This document shows positions 34,908 to 43,399 of a stretch of 64,000 nucleotides of DNA, in pieces; within the stretch, counting starts at the first letter, position 1; each line of letters starts with the position of its first letter. Source of the DNA: Bradyrhizobium ivorense (lineage in GTDB: Bacteria > Pseudomonadota > Alphaproteobacteria > Rhizobiales > Xanthobacteraceae). The notes beneath the pieces were generated by a model. It was not told the DNA's origin. It did no database searches and saw only the letters and a list, made by a program, of their open reading frames with translations. The position numbers were made by a program, and so were the translations under genes. The stretch covers positions 142,981 to 206,980 of the forward strand of contig NZ_CAADFC020000022.1 of the NCBI RefSeq assembly GCF_900696085.1, read 5' to 3'.

Positions 34908-35822
34908 ATGAGCGACGCTGCCTATGTTGCGGTCGACTGGGGTACCAGCAGCTTTCGGCTCTGGCTGATGGACGCTGAAGGCCGCTTGCTCGGCGAGCGC
35001 CGCAGCGACGAGGGCATGACGGTGGCTGCGCAGCGCGGCTTTGCAGCGGTGCTGCAATCGCATCTCGATGCGCTCGATGTCGCGGCGGATCTCCCGGTCG
35101 TGGTCTGCGGCATGGCCGGCGCAAGGCAGGGCTGGGTCGAGGCCGGTTATGTCGACACGCCGGCGCGCCTCTCCGATATCCTCGACGGCGCCGTAGCGGT
35201 CGGCGGGCAGGCGCGCGACATCAAGATCCTGCCGGGCATCGCGCAGCGCGATGCCGCTGATCCCGACGTGATGCGCGGCGAGGAGACCCAGCTGCTCGGT
35301 GCGCTCGGCGGAGATGCGCGTGACGATCCGATCGTGTGCATGCCGGGAACCCATTCCAAATGGGTGCATGTGCGGGCAGGGACCGTCGAGCGCTTCGCGA
35401 CCTTCATGACCGGCGAACTGTTTAGCGCCATTGCGCGCGACACCATTTTGGCGCACGCCGTCGCCGGTGCCGCGGAGGCGATCGATCGGGACGCATTCGG
35501 ATCGGCGGTCGCGGCGGCGTTTGCCGCGCCGGCGCGCGCGGCCAATCTGCTGTTTCGGGTGCGATCGCGGCAGCTTCTGCTCGGCGGCAGCGCGGCGGCG
35601 GCGCGCGAGACGATCTCGGGCACGCTGATCGGCGCCGAACTGGCGGCGGGGCTGGCCGGCCACGTGCCGGGAAGCGCGATCACGCTGATTGCGTCGGGAC
35701 GGCTGCAGTTGCTGTACCAGCTGGCGCTCGAGACGCTTTCGATTCCGCTCCATTGCATCGATGCCGATGATGCCGTCCGGCGCGGCCTGTCGAGGGCCGC
35801 GGCGGCGATCTGGAACCACTGA
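34908..35822 (+). CDS. dgoK: 2-dehydro-3-deoxygalactonokinase
   Basis: Phosphorylates 2-dehydro-3-deoxy-D-galactonate with ATP, step two of the De Ley-Doudoroff route for galactonate. The 304-residue protein has the DgoK phosphate-binding opening YVAVDWGTSSFRLWLMDAEG, the MAGARQGWVEAGYVDTPA segment, and CMPGTHSKWVHV with FATFMTGELFSAI. ATG 34908 follows GGAACCAACGGA. It is 10 bases upstream of dgoA, forming a two-gene unit. No dehydratase or permease for galactonate is adjacent. Confidence 0.93.
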   Translation: MSDAAYVAVDWGTSSFRLWLMDAEGRLLGERRSDEGMTVAAQRGFAAVLQSHLDALDVAADLPVVVCGMAGARQGWVEAGYVDTPARLSDILDGAVAVGGQARDIKILPGIAQRDAADPDVMRGEETQLLGALGGDARDDPIVCMPGTHSKWVHVRAGTVERFATFMTGELFSAIARDTILAHAVAGAAEAIDRDAFGSAVAAAFAAPARAANLLFRVRSRQLLLGGSAAAARETISGTLIGAELAAGLAGHVPGSAITLIASGRLQLLYQLALETLSIPLHCIDADDAVRRGLSRAAAAIWNH

Positions 35823-35832
35823 GGACCAACGC

Positions 35833-36468
35833 ATGAGCATTCCGTTCCCGCCGATGCAGCGTCCGCTGGTCGCGATCCTGCGCGGCGTCAAACCGGACGA
35901 GGCAGCCGGCATCGTGAGCGCGCTGATCGAGGCCGGCATGACCGCGATCGAGATTCCGCTCAACTCGCCGGATCCGTTCCGTTCGATCGAGATCGCGGTG
36001 AAGCGGGCGCCGGCCGATGTGCTGATCGGCGCCGGCACCGTGCTGTCGGCGGCCGAGGTCGATCGTCTCCATGATGCCGGCGGCAAGCTGCTGGTGTCGC
36101 CGAATGTCGATGTCGAGGTGCTCTCCCGCGCCAGGGACCACGCCATGATCACGCTGCCCGGCGTGTTCTCGCCGACGGAAGCGCTGCTGGCGGCCCGCGC
36201 CGGCGCGTCGGGCCTAAAATTCTTTCCGGCGAGCGTGCTGGGGCCGGCCGGCATCACCGCGATCCGCGCCGTGCTGCCGCCGGACTTGATGGTCGCCGCG
36301 GTCGGCGGCGTCTCCGACGCCAATTTTGCCGACTATGTGAAAGCCGGCATTCGCGCCTTCGGCCTCGGCAGCAGTCTCTACAAGCCGGGCATGACGGCCG
36401 CGGACATTGCTGTCCGCGCCAAGGTCACGATCGAGGCGTATGACAAAGCGGTGCAAGCCGCGGGTTAG
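35833..36468 (+). CDS. dgoA: 2-dehydro-3-deoxy-6-phosphogalactonate aldolase
   Basis: Splits 2-dehydro-3-deoxy-6-phosphogalactonate into pyruvate and glyceraldehyde-3-phosphate. The 211-residue TIM-barrel has RPLVAILRGVKPDEAAGIV, the catalytic Glu in AIEIPLNSPDP, LIGAGTVLSAAEVDRLHDAG, and the Schiff-base lysine in ASGLKFFPASVLGP, all as in class I KDPG/KDPGal aldolases. Context (dgoK directly upstream) favours the galactose form over the gluconate form (Eda). GAGGACC precedes the ATG. Confidence 0.93.
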   Translation: MSIPFPPMQRPLVAILRGVKPDEAAGIVSALIEAGMTAIEIPLNSPDPFRSIEIAVKRAPADVLIGAGTVLSAAEVDRLHDAGGKLLVSPNVDVEVLSRARDHAMITLPGVFSPTEALLAARAGASGLKFFPASVLGPAGITAIRAVLPPDLMVAAVGGVSDANFADYVKAGIRAFGLGSSLYKPGMTAADIAVRAKVTIEAYDKAVQAAG

Positions 36469-36512
36469 AGCGGCCTGCCGTTTGCTGCAATCGGATGGGA
36501 GAGGCGGCGGCG

Positions 36513-37394
36513 CTATTTCAGCGGCAAGAACAGGTCGGCGACCGCCTCATGCTCCGGCACTTCCGGGAAGAAGCTCAGCCGCTGGCAATAGATCGGGAAG
36601 TCGCGGGCTTCCTCGCCGCTGGCCGGAAGCCAGTCGCGATAGAGGTAGAGCGCGGCGGGCTCCAGATTGTCGGTGTTGCCGACGACGCGCAGCACGGCGC
36701 AGCGCCCGCCGGGGATCTCGCCGGCCTTGATCTGCTCGCCGTTCGCTTCGATCGGCTGGTCGGTCCCGACGCAGAGGCCCACGCTGTAGTCGGCGGGCGA
36801 CGCCGGACGCCGCTCGGAACGCCAGACATTGAAGGTCGGGTTTGTCCTGGGGTGCAGGCTGGCGGCCTTGCGCCACGCGATGAAGCGCTGGATGGTGGCG
36901 CCGAGCATCGCCGGGTCGCCCCGATGCTCCATGATCGCCACCGCTGTCGGGGGCACATCGCGTATCGTCACGTCGTCAGTAGTAAAGGTCTTCTGCATGA
37001 GCTTGCTCCTCGCGTTGTCGAGAGGCCCGAAGGCCGCAAGCCACGGCTCCCAGTCGGGAGATTTTTGGAACGACGAAGGCGATTGCCCGAACCGTTGCCG
37101 AAAGGCGCGGGCGAAGGCGTCCGGTGCGTCGTAACCGGCATCCATCGCGACATCCGTGACGCTTTGGGCATCCCGGTAAGCCAGCCGGTATGAAGCGCGC
37201 TTCATGCGGGCGAGCTGGATATAGCGATGCACCGACAGCCCGAAGGTCGCCGTGAACTGCCGGTGGAAATGATATTTCGAGTAGGCCGCGATGCTGCTCA
37301 GCGCATCCAGGTCCAGATCGTCGTCGAGGTGCCGGTCGATGTGATCCAGCACCCGTTGCATCCGGGCATGGTAGTCCTGCAGCGCCGCCTTCAT
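36513..37394 (-). CDS. AraC-family regulator with C-terminal GyrI-like domain
   Basis: A 293-residue transcription factor with reversed order: N-terminal AraC-type DNA-binding domain (about 1-110; VLDHIDRHLDDDLDLDAL, YSKYHFHRQFTATFGLSVH, GYDAPDAFARAFRQRFGQSP) followed by a GyrI-like effector-binding domain (about 135-293; VTIRDVPPTAVAIMEHRG through DFPIYCQRLSFFPEVPEHEA). This is the Rob/SoxS-like layout with ligand-binding tail, often responding to small amphipathic compounds. ATG 37394 starts the homologous part. It is convergent with dgoA. Confidence 0.9.
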   Translation of the reverse strand: MKAALQDYHARMQRVLDHIDRHLDDDLDLDALSSIAAYSKYHFHRQFTATFGLSVHRYIQLARMKRASYRLAYRDAQSVTDVAMDAGYDAPDAFARAFRQRFGQSPSSFQKSPDWEPWLAAFGPLDNARSKLMQKTFTTDDVTIRDVPPTAVAIMEHRGDPAMLGATIQRFIAWRKAASLHPRTNPTFNVWRSERRPASPADYSVGLCVGTDQPIEANGEQIKAGEIPGGRCAVLRVVGNTDNLEPAALYLYRDWLPASGEEARDFPIYCQRLSFFPEVPEHEAVADLFLPLK

Positions 37395-37486
37395 CGTCCT
37401 GTCCTCCGTGGCGGCGCCAGCTAAGCGCAGGCAGGCATGACGCGCTCGACCGATCTTGCGGTTTTGGTCCCGCATGCGCGATGAGA

Positions 37487-37795
37487 TCAGTCGTCTCCGC
37501 GTTTGCCGCCATCGATCACCCGAAACAGCGGCGCCGCTTCGCGGGGATGCTCGAGCAGCTCGTCGACCATGGCGATGGCCGCCGCAACATATTTTCCGGT
37601 TGCGGCATCCAGCGGCCGCTCGGCTTCGTCTGACAGCGCAAGCTTGGCGCCTTCGAGCAGCTGGCGGGTTCGGGTCGCCTGCTCATCGCCGGCGGTGAGC
37701 GAGGCCCGCGCGATCGAGCGCAGCACGAACAGTTCCCCCTCCAGCCGCAGCAGGCGGTCGTTCAGCTTGCTCAGGACGGTGTTCAGGTTCCGCAT
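37487..37795 (-). CDS. Hypothetical protein, 102 residues
   Basis: A predicted alpha-helical soluble protein: NTVLSKLNDRLLRLEGELFV, LRSIARASLTAGDEQATRTR, ATGKYVAAAIAMVDELLEHP, ending GKRGDD. No known family or motif is recognised. GAGGAC lies before the ATG. It is upstream of, and on the same strand as, the AraC-type gene with a 92-base gap. Confidence 0.5.
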   Translation of the reverse strand: MRNLNTVLSKLNDRLLRLEGELFVLRSIARASLTAGDEQATRTRQLLEGAKLALSDEAERPLDAATGKYVAAAIAMVDELLEHPREAAPLFRVIDGGKRGDD

Positions 37796-38018
37796 GATGT
37801 CCTCTCGGGCGGGGGCTCGTCAGCCGAAGCCGGCCATACGGCTTACATCGCCGTTTCTTTACACAGTCCTTCCTGACGAAATTCTTGTGCCGGGGGGCGG
37901 GCGGGACCGGCCACGCACCATCCGGTTCGTTGCCGGGCCATTTCTCGATCGCCGCGGACGTCCTAGACTGAGGCAGCGAAGCGGCGGGCCTGATCGCCGC
38001 CGCCACGGGGAGAGCGAC

Positions 38019-38315
38019 GTGATCGATGCATTGAAGGCCTGGCCGCTCGGCGCCGCCAACGAGATCGAGGGACGCACCACCGGCGCCGAGACGTCGGTGA
38101 TCGTCGTCGACATGCCGCCCGGGCCGGGGCCGGCCTTGCACCGGCATCCCTATGCGGAGACCTTCATCCTGCTCGAGGGCCGCGCCCGCCAGCCCGCGGC
38201 CGCCCGTCCGCCCGCCGAGCTGAGGCCGCCGGCCCGCTTCGCGGTCCCCGGCTGGAGCGACGAATCGACCCGGCAGTGGCTCGATCAAGCCTCCTGCTGC
38301 GTCGGTGGCGGCTAG
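38019..38315 (+). pseudogene. Truncated cupin-domain protein
   Basis: Frame opening with GTG 38019 after GGGGAGAGC. The first 50 or so residues match the start of small cupin proteins: ALKAWPLGAANEIEGRTTG, TSVIVVDMPPGPGPALHRHP, with metal-ligand candidates HRHPYAE and TFILLEGRAR. The family would continue with a second cupin motif (PxGxxHxx), but here the remaining 48 residues are a Pro/Ala/Arg-rich stretch with no cupin character. I interpret this as a 3'-truncated or rearranged cupin gene. A new functional fusion is possible but less likely. Confidence 0.6.
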
Positions 38316-38425
38316 GCGCCGCTCCGACAAGCGCTCTGGCTAAGCCCGGCGCAGCCAATCTGGCTGAATTCCGTCCCCGCTTGGCCCGATTTGTGCCTGT
38401 GCAACAGCAATCATTAGGGGCAGGC

Positions 38426-38515
38426 ATGATTGCTGAACATTTTTTGGTCTGGGCCGGGCTTTTAGGCGTTGTCACGTTCCTCGCACTCAATTCCGAGGGG
38501 CAAAAACGCGGCTAG
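38426..38515 (+). CDS. 29-residue membrane peptide, tentative
   Basis: A tiny frame with a hydrophobic core: MIAEHFLVWAGLLGVVTFLA then LNSEGQKRG. TTAGGGGCAGGC lies before the ATG, giving a possible ribosome site. Such single-helix peptides are hard to prove; the hydrophobic pattern and ribosome site are the only support. No family is recognised. Confidence 0.3.
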   Translation: MIAEHFLVWAGLLGVVTFLALNSEGQKRG

Positions 38516-38570
38516 CGGGCGCAGATTGTGCAAACGATGCGACTGTAGGCAGGACCTGGTCGTGACGCTA

Positions 38571-38595
38571 GGAACCGGGGTGGGCACGCGCTGTT
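38571..38595 (+). promoter_or_regulatory. Possible EcfG-type (general stress sigma) promoter
   Basis: GGAAC at 38571-38575, 16 bases, then TGTT at 38592-38595. The alphaproteobacterial general-stress consensus is GGAAC-N16/17-CGTT, so the -10 element matches three of four bases. It stands 25 bases before the start codon of the tandem-repeat protein gene at 38621. A single match of this quality could be chance. Confidence 0.3.
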
Positions 38596-38620
38596 GATCC
38601 TCGCACAGGAGGTAGACAGC

Positions 38621-38866
38621 ATGTATCTGAAACCGTTCATTGCGGCGACGGCATTGGTATTTGCCTCGTCGGCGTTCGCGCAGGGTGTTTCCACCAAGAC
38701 GCCTGGGCACCAGATGCAGAACGCAACGAAATCAACCGCGCCTGGCGCGTCCGAATATGCGCCGGGTCACAAGATGCATAAGGCGACCAAATCAACGGCG
38801 CCCGGTGCATCCGAATATGCTCCAGGTCATCAGACGACCGGCAGCAATACCCGTACGCGCCGTTGA
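38621..38866 (+). CDS. Exported 20-residue tandem-repeat protein
   Basis: An 81-residue precursor with a signal peptide (MYLKPFIAATALVFASSAFA, cleavage before QGV). The mature part has two 20-residue repeats built on NATKSTAPGASEYAPGH and KATKSTAPGASEYAPGH, the last repeat trailing into QTTGSNTRTRR. At DNA level the repeats are about 60 bases. AGGAGG lies before ATG 38621. Found next to a strong terminator. It resembles small stress-related exported proteins of Bradyrhizobium but no function is known. Confidence 0.7.
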   Translation: MYLKPFIAATALVFASSAFAQGVSTKTPGHQMQNATKSTAPGASEYAPGHKMHKATKSTAPGASEYAPGHQTTGSNTRTRR

Positions 38867-38878
38867 GGCGTACCCGGA

Positions 38879-38908
38879 AGGGCCCCAGCATCGGGGCCCT
38901 CTTTTTTG
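38879..38908 (+). terminator. Rho-independent terminator after the tandem-repeat gene
   Basis: Perfect 8-base stem AGGGCCCC (38879-38886) and GGGGCCCT (38893-38900) with a six-base loop, followed by CTTTTTTG. It starts 12 bases after the stop codon of the repeat-protein gene. Confidence 0.9.
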
Positions 38909-39125
38909 ACGGTACGGATTGCGAGGTATCGTCGGTCGTCGATGGCTTCGCCGGCGCTTGTCAGGCGCCCAAAAGCACGACGCCGCTGCAGCCGAGTATG
39001 ATGGCTGAGCGGCGTTGCCTCCGCGCTGGGCCCTGAAATCCCCAGCATTGCTGTGTCTGTAACGCGGACGCCCGAGTTCGAACAATCCGTGATCACACGG
39101 GCCGCCTCGCAGGTTTCCGGATCAT

Positions 39126-39985
39126 GCCCTAGGTGGTGTGGACTCTAGGGATTCCCTTTTAGGGGCAAATCAGATTCAAGATTGCTTTTGGGGAGGCAGT
39201 CTTGGGTGTGATGGATCGGCTGGTGTTGAGCGACGCGGCGTGGGAGCGGATGGCGCCGCTGATCATAGGCCGGCCTGACCAGAAGGGCTCGACCGGCCGC
39301 GACAATCGGATGTTCGTGGAGGGTGTGCTTTGGATCGTGCGTACGGGCGCTCCCTGGCGTGATCTTCCGGAGGCGTTCGGAGACTGGAACAGCGTGTTCC
39401 GGCGCTTCAGTCGATGGAGCGCCAAAGGCGTCTGGTGCCGCATCTTCGAGGCGATGTCCGATGACCCCGACTTCGAATATTTGATCGTCGATTCCACCAT
39501 CGTCCGAGCCCATCAGCATGCTGCCGGGGCCAAAAAAGGGGGTCTGAAGATCAGGCAATTGGCCGTTCGCGCGGCGGCCTGAGCACCAAGATACATATGG
39601 CCGTTCGCGGCTTGGGATGTCCCGTACGGTTCACGATCACCGCGGGTCAGAAGGGCGATGCACCGCAAGCTGCCGAATTGATCGAGGGGTTGCCTGCCGA
39701 GGTGGTCATGGGCGACACGGCCTATGACGCCGATCACTTGCGCCAAGCCATCGCAGCCAAAGGGGCGCTCGCCGTCATCCCCAACAACCCGTCACGAGCG
39801 CTCAAGCATCCGCTCGACAAGTATCTCTATGCCCAGCGCCACCTCGTCGAATGCTGCTTCTCAAAGCTCAAGCAATTCCGCCGCGTCGCAACCCGCTTCG
39901 AAAAGACCGCTCGAAATTATCGGGCGGTCGTCACCCTCGCAGCCATCATTCTCTGGCTGCGGTAAGTGTCCACACCACCTAGGGC
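39126..39985 (+). mobile_element. IS5-family (IS427-group-like) insertion sequence
   Basis: About 860 bases bounded by perfect 18-base inverted repeats: GCCCTAGGTGGTGTGGAC at 39126-39143 and its complement at 39968-39985. The outer CTAG or flanking bases may be target duplication rather than element. It carries a transposase split into two frames. Length, TIR size and the EDQAIGRSRGGLSTKIH signature in the shifted frame fit the IS427 group. Both ends and both frames look intact, so it may be active. Confidence 0.9.
39202..39965 (+). CDS. IS5-family transposase, two frames joined by a predicted -1 frameshift
   Basis: The first frame (39202-39582) encodes a 126-residue N-terminal part beginning MGVMDRLVLSDAAWERMAPL, with the first catalytic Asp in IVDSTIVRAHQH. 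The second (starting near 39535 and ending at 39965) continues in the -1 frame with EDQAIGRSRGGLSTKIHM, the second Asp in VMGDTAYDADHL and the IS5-type signature YAQRHLVECCFSKLKQFRR with the catalytic Glu. The frames meet at a run of six A and five G (39532-39542), a likely slippage site. TTG 39202 follows GGGGAGG. Confidence 0.88.
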
Positions 39986-40165
39986 GTCAGGCCTGCACGA
40001 CTTCACCGTCCGCCTCGCGTGCTGTCGTCACTGACACGCGCAGCGTCCACCGCATCTCACACCGCGTCTGTGACGATGCGCAGCGCCCCTCGATCGGGTG
40101 AGACGGGCGCATTGAACATCTGACTTGGGGTCCGCGTCAAGAGGAAATTCGGAAAATACGAACGA

Positions 40166-40885
40166 CTACGGCATGTGGTGGCCGGCGGCCTGTCCGCCGT
40201 CGACGCGGAGGATTTCGCCGGTCACGAATCCCGCGCCGTCGAGGTAGAGCACGGCGTCGACGATGTCGGAGACGTCGCCCATCCTGCCGACCGGGTGAAG
40301 GGCGGCCAGTGCCTGATGCGCCTCCACCGGGTGCATCGGGGTCTTGATGATGCCCGCCGACACCGCGTTGACGCGGATTCCGCGCTTCGCATGCTCGATG
40401 GCGAGCGCGCGGGTCGCCGCGTTCAAGCCACCCTTGGTGAGCGAGGCGAGCGCGGACGGGACGCTGCTCATCGGCTGGTCGACGAGACTGGTCGTGATCG
40501 TGACGACGTGACCGTGGCCCTGCCTGCTCATCAGCTCCAGCGCTCGCTGGGTCATGTGGAAGAAGCCCGTCACGTTGGTCGAGATGTAGGCGGCGTAGTC
40601 CTCCTGCGAGTAGGCGGTGAAGGGCTTTGCCATGAACATGCCGGCGTTGTTGACCAGCGTGTCAACGCGGCCGAAACGGTCCAGCGCCGCCTTGAACACC
40701 CGTTCCGCCGTTTCAGGGAGGCCAACGTCACCTTGCACCGTGACGATGTCCGCATCATCGGCCGGCCTGATCGACCGCGACGTCGCCACGACCCGGCAGT
40801 TGCGATCCCTGAAGGCCTGCACGATGCCGGCGCCGATGCCCTGCGACGCGCCGGTGACGACGGCCACTTTCTGCTCTGTGCTCAT
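40166..40885 (-). CDS. Short-chain dehydrogenase/reductase-family protein
   Basis: A 239-residue Rossmann-fold protein. The nucleotide motif is VTGASQGIGAGI, the structural motif is LVNNAG, and the C-terminal NAVSAGIIKTPMH is typical. The catalytic Ser-Tyr-Lys site is unusual: the stretch reads PSALASLTKGGL, where the Tyr of YxxxK is replaced by Ala with Lys retained. Related SDRs with the same ALASLTKGG stretch exist, as I recall, and their catalytic status is unclear. It may be an inactive or altered reductase. The next gene upstream on the same strand is the acyl-CoA dehydrogenase, 25 bases away. Confidence 0.85.
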   Translation of the reverse strand: MSTEQKVAVVTGASQGIGAGIVQAFRDRNCRVVATSRSIRPADDADIVTVQGDVGLPETAERVFKAALDRFGRVDTLVNNAGMFMAKPFTAYSQEDYAAYISTNVTGFFHMTQRALELMSRQGHGHVVTITTSLVDQPMSSVPSALASLTKGGLNAATRALAIEHAKRGIRVNAVSAGIIKTPMHPVEAHQALAALHPVGRMGDVSDIVDAVLYLDGAGFVTGEILRVDGGQAAGHHMP

Positions 40886-40910
40886 GATTGCACCCTCCAG
40901 AATCTCGCGC

Positions 40911-42155
40911 CTACGCCGCGCCGCTGGCCACGAGCGGGCTGTAGTCGTCGCGCTTGAACATCGTGTGCAGCTGCCGCCGCCGGACGCCCATATTGCCGCC
41001 GTCGAAGATCGGCAGCGCCAGCGCGTCCTGGAGCAGGCGGCCGAACGGCGCCTCGTGATCGTAGCTGTCGATGCCGACCACGCGCATCAGGTCGGTGATG
41101 ACGCGCACCGCGGCTTCGGAGCCGAAGATCTTCGCCTGCACCGCGAGCTCCTCGGCCGCGGGCGACTGGGTATCGAGCGCGTGGCAGGCCCGCCAGCTGA
41201 GGGTGCGCGCCGCCTCGATGGTGGTCTTGGCATCGGCCAGCGCGTAGCCGACCGCCTGATGCTCGATGATGGGGTGAACGCCGCCGCGCTTCTCGGCGCG
41301 GGCAAAATCGAGCGCGAACGCAAATGCCGCACGCATCAGCGCGACGCCGAGGATGCCGACCAGCGCGGCGGTGCCGGTGAATGCCGCCGCGGTCAACGCC
41401 AGGCCGGAGCCCTGCTGTCCGAGCAGATTGTGCGAGGGGGTCGTGACATTGTGCAGGCCGAATTGCGGGACGAGGTGCGCGCGATGACCGATGGTGTCGA
41501 TCGCGCGCTCGAACACGAGACCGCTCACCGGCCCTTCCACCGCAATGATCGAGATCGCGGCGTCGGGCGCCGCCGCCGGATCGGTTCGGCACACCACGGT
41601 CAGTACATCGGCGCCCGCGCGATTCCATCCCGTGGCCGAGGACACCCATTTCTTGCGGCCGTTGATCACCCAATTGTCGCCTTCGCGCCTCGCCGTGGTG
41701 CGGACGCCCTCGCCGGGCGGCGGCGAGCCGGCGTTGGCGCTGCCGCCGGGCTCGCTGGAGCAGAAGGCGGCGAGCGGGGCGCCGCTGGTCTTCAGGAACG
41801 GCGCCAGCAGCCGCTGGCATTGCTCCGGCGTGCCGCCGAGCAGCAGCGGCAGCAGTCCGAGCACGGAGCCGAGCATCGTCAGCGTGACGCTGGGGTTCAC
41901 GCTGTAAAATTCCTCGGCCAGGATCGCCATATCGATCATGCCGGCATTGTCGCCGCCGGCCGGCGCCGGGATGCATTTGCGCAGATAACCGGCCGCCACC
42001 ATCGCCTCATAGGTCGGTCTGGTGGCGAAAAAGCGCTGCTCCGGCGTCGCCAGCAGCTCGGCCGACCTCGCCTCGGTCAGTACCTCGGCGGCGAATTTGC
42101 GGGACGCAAGCTGCAGCTCGCGCTGCGCTGCCGTGAGCGTGAAATCGATCGCCAT
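40911..42155 (-). CDS. Acyl-CoA dehydrogenase-family flavoprotein
   Basis: A 414-residue flavoprotein. The N-terminal helical domain begins DFTLTAAQRELQLASRKFA; the middle beta domain carries AAFCSSEPGGSANAGSPPPG, as in acyl-CoA dehydrogenase and related families; the C-terminal helical domain has IEHQAVGYALADAKTTIEAA, ending near VVGIDSYDHEAPFGRLLQDA. The substrate is unknown; relatives act on acyl-CoAs or carboxylic acids. It is co-directional with the SDR gene and 114 bases downstream of the AraC regulator gene. Confidence 0.88.
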   Translation of the reverse strand: MAIDFTLTAAQRELQLASRKFAAEVLTEARSAELLATPEQRFFATRPTYEAMVAAGYLRKCIPAPAGGDNAGMIDMAILAEEFYSVNPSVTLTMLGSVLGLLPLLLGGTPEQCQRLLAPFLKTSGAPLAAFCSSEPGGSANAGSPPPGEGVRTTARREGDNWVINGRKKWVSSATGWNRAGADVLTVVCRTDPAAAPDAAISIIAVEGPVSGLVFERAIDTIGHRAHLVPQFGLHNVTTPSHNLLGQQGSGLALTAAAFTGTAALVGILGVALMRAAFAFALDFARAEKRGGVHPIIEHQAVGYALADAKTTIEAARTLSWRACHALDTQSPAAEELAVQAKIFGSEAAVRVITDLMRVVGIDSYDHEAPFGRLLQDALALPIFDGGNMGVRRRQLHTMFKRDDYSPLVASGAA

Positions 42156-42269
42156 GCCAAGCCCTCCGGCCGCCGTGTCGTTTGCGACATGGCTATCCCG
42201 GTGGGTCAGGAAAATCTTGGACGGCAGCGCCAGATTTCTAGGCTCGGAGTGAACCGGCCCGGTCGCGCC

Positions 42270-43205
42270 TCAGTGCGCCGCGGCGCGGCGGAATTCGCGC
42301 GGGGTGAGGCCGTTGCCGCGCTTGAACAGACGGTTGAAATGCGAGATGTCGCGGAAGCCCGCGGCAAAGGCGATCTCGGCAATGGTCTTGTCCGCGGCGT
42401 TGCGATCGAGCAGCGCGCGCGTGCACAGCGCAATCCGCCGCTCGTTGACGTGCTCGCTCACGGAGCGGCCGGTGGCGGCAAACAGGCGGTGCACGTAGCG
42501 CTCGGAGCAGCGGAATTTTGCCGCCAGCGCTGCCGCGCCGAGCCCAGGATCGCTGCTGCGACGCGCGATGTGGTCGAGCATCATCGACAACAGCACCGGC
42601 GTATGCACGCGCTCGGCCGGCACCTCGGCGAGGATGCGAGGGGCGTGTGCGATCAGCTCGGCGACATGCGCGCCGGCCATCGCCGAGGTGTTTGCCAGCT
42701 GATGACCGCTGAGGCAGAGCTCGGCGTAGCTCGACAGCGTGCGGGACAGCGCGCGGCCGGTCGCGGTCGCGGACAGGCCGAGCCGCGGGCGGTCAAGCAA
42801 TGCGTCCGGCAAGAGCCGCCGCGGCACGGCAAAGCAGAACAGCTTGAAGTCGTGGCGGTGGGCGATCTCGAACGGCTGCGTCGTGTCGGCGAGCGCCAGA
42901 TCGCCGGGCGCGCTGATCTGCTCGTGGCCGCGCTGCGTGGTCTGTCCCAGCCCTTCGAGCTGAAGGTTGACGAAGCAAAGATCATCCGTGCTCGACGCGA
43001 TGTGGGAGGCGAGCCGCTGCACGGTATGCCCGCTGGCGGAGACCAGCGAGATCTGCAGCGGAGCCGCGTCAACCTTGCAGATCGTCCCTGCAAAGGGCTC
43101 CTCGGTGGTCCGGCACGGCTCCAATCGGACGAAGGCAGCCGCGAGGTCGTCAGCCCAACTGCCGAAGGGTTGATCCGGACGGGCCGGCCTGGTCGACCAT
43201 TCCAT
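42270..43205 (-). CDS. AraC-family transcriptional regulator (FeaR-like)
   Basis: A 311-residue regulator. The N-terminal half (about 1-190) is a cupin-like AraC-binding domain of the FeaR type (SLVSASGHTVQRLASHIAS, LVFCFAVPRRLLPDALL-like). The C-terminal pair of helix-turn-helix motifs is clear: ALAAKFRCSERYVHRLFAAT and IAEIAFAAGFRDISHFNRLF, ending GLTPREFRRA. ATG 43205 (MEWSTRPARPD) begins the protein; MPMEW from 43211 is an alternative. It lies just upstream of the acyl-CoA dehydrogenase and SDR genes, its likely targets. Confidence 0.92.
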   Translation of the reverse strand: MEWSTRPARPDQPFGSWADDLAAAFVRLEPCRTTEEPFAGTICKVDAAPLQISLVSASGHTVQRLASHIASSTDDLCFVNLQLEGLGQTTQRGHEQISAPGDLALADTTQPFEIAHRHDFKLFCFAVPRRLLPDALLDRPRLGLSATATGRALSRTLSSYAELCLSGHQLANTSAMAGAHVAELIAHAPRILAEVPAERVHTPVLLSMMLDHIARRSSDPGLGAAALAAKFRCSERYVHRLFAATGRSVSEHVNERRIALCTRALLDRNAADKTIAEIAFAAGFRDISHFNRLFKRGNGLTPREFRRAAAH

Positions 43206-43399
43206 GGGCACCTCGAATGAGTTGCGGCTGCGAAGGACCCAGCGCGCGAAAGATATAGGCGGTCAAACGGGCGGTCAAATTCACCAATGGCCTAGTCACG
43301 CAGCGGTGAATCACGCCTCCGTCACCGATGTGTGTCACACGAAAGCGTCGCGCACGATCGCGCGACGCGGCCGCTTCGCCATCAACGAAGCGCTTCGCA

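Noticed and set aside
40617..43220. 867-codon plus-strand frame across SDR, acyl-CoA dehydrogenase and AraC genes
   Set aside because: It spans three well-supported minus-strand genes and gaps between them; composition is Arg/Gly/His-rich shadow.
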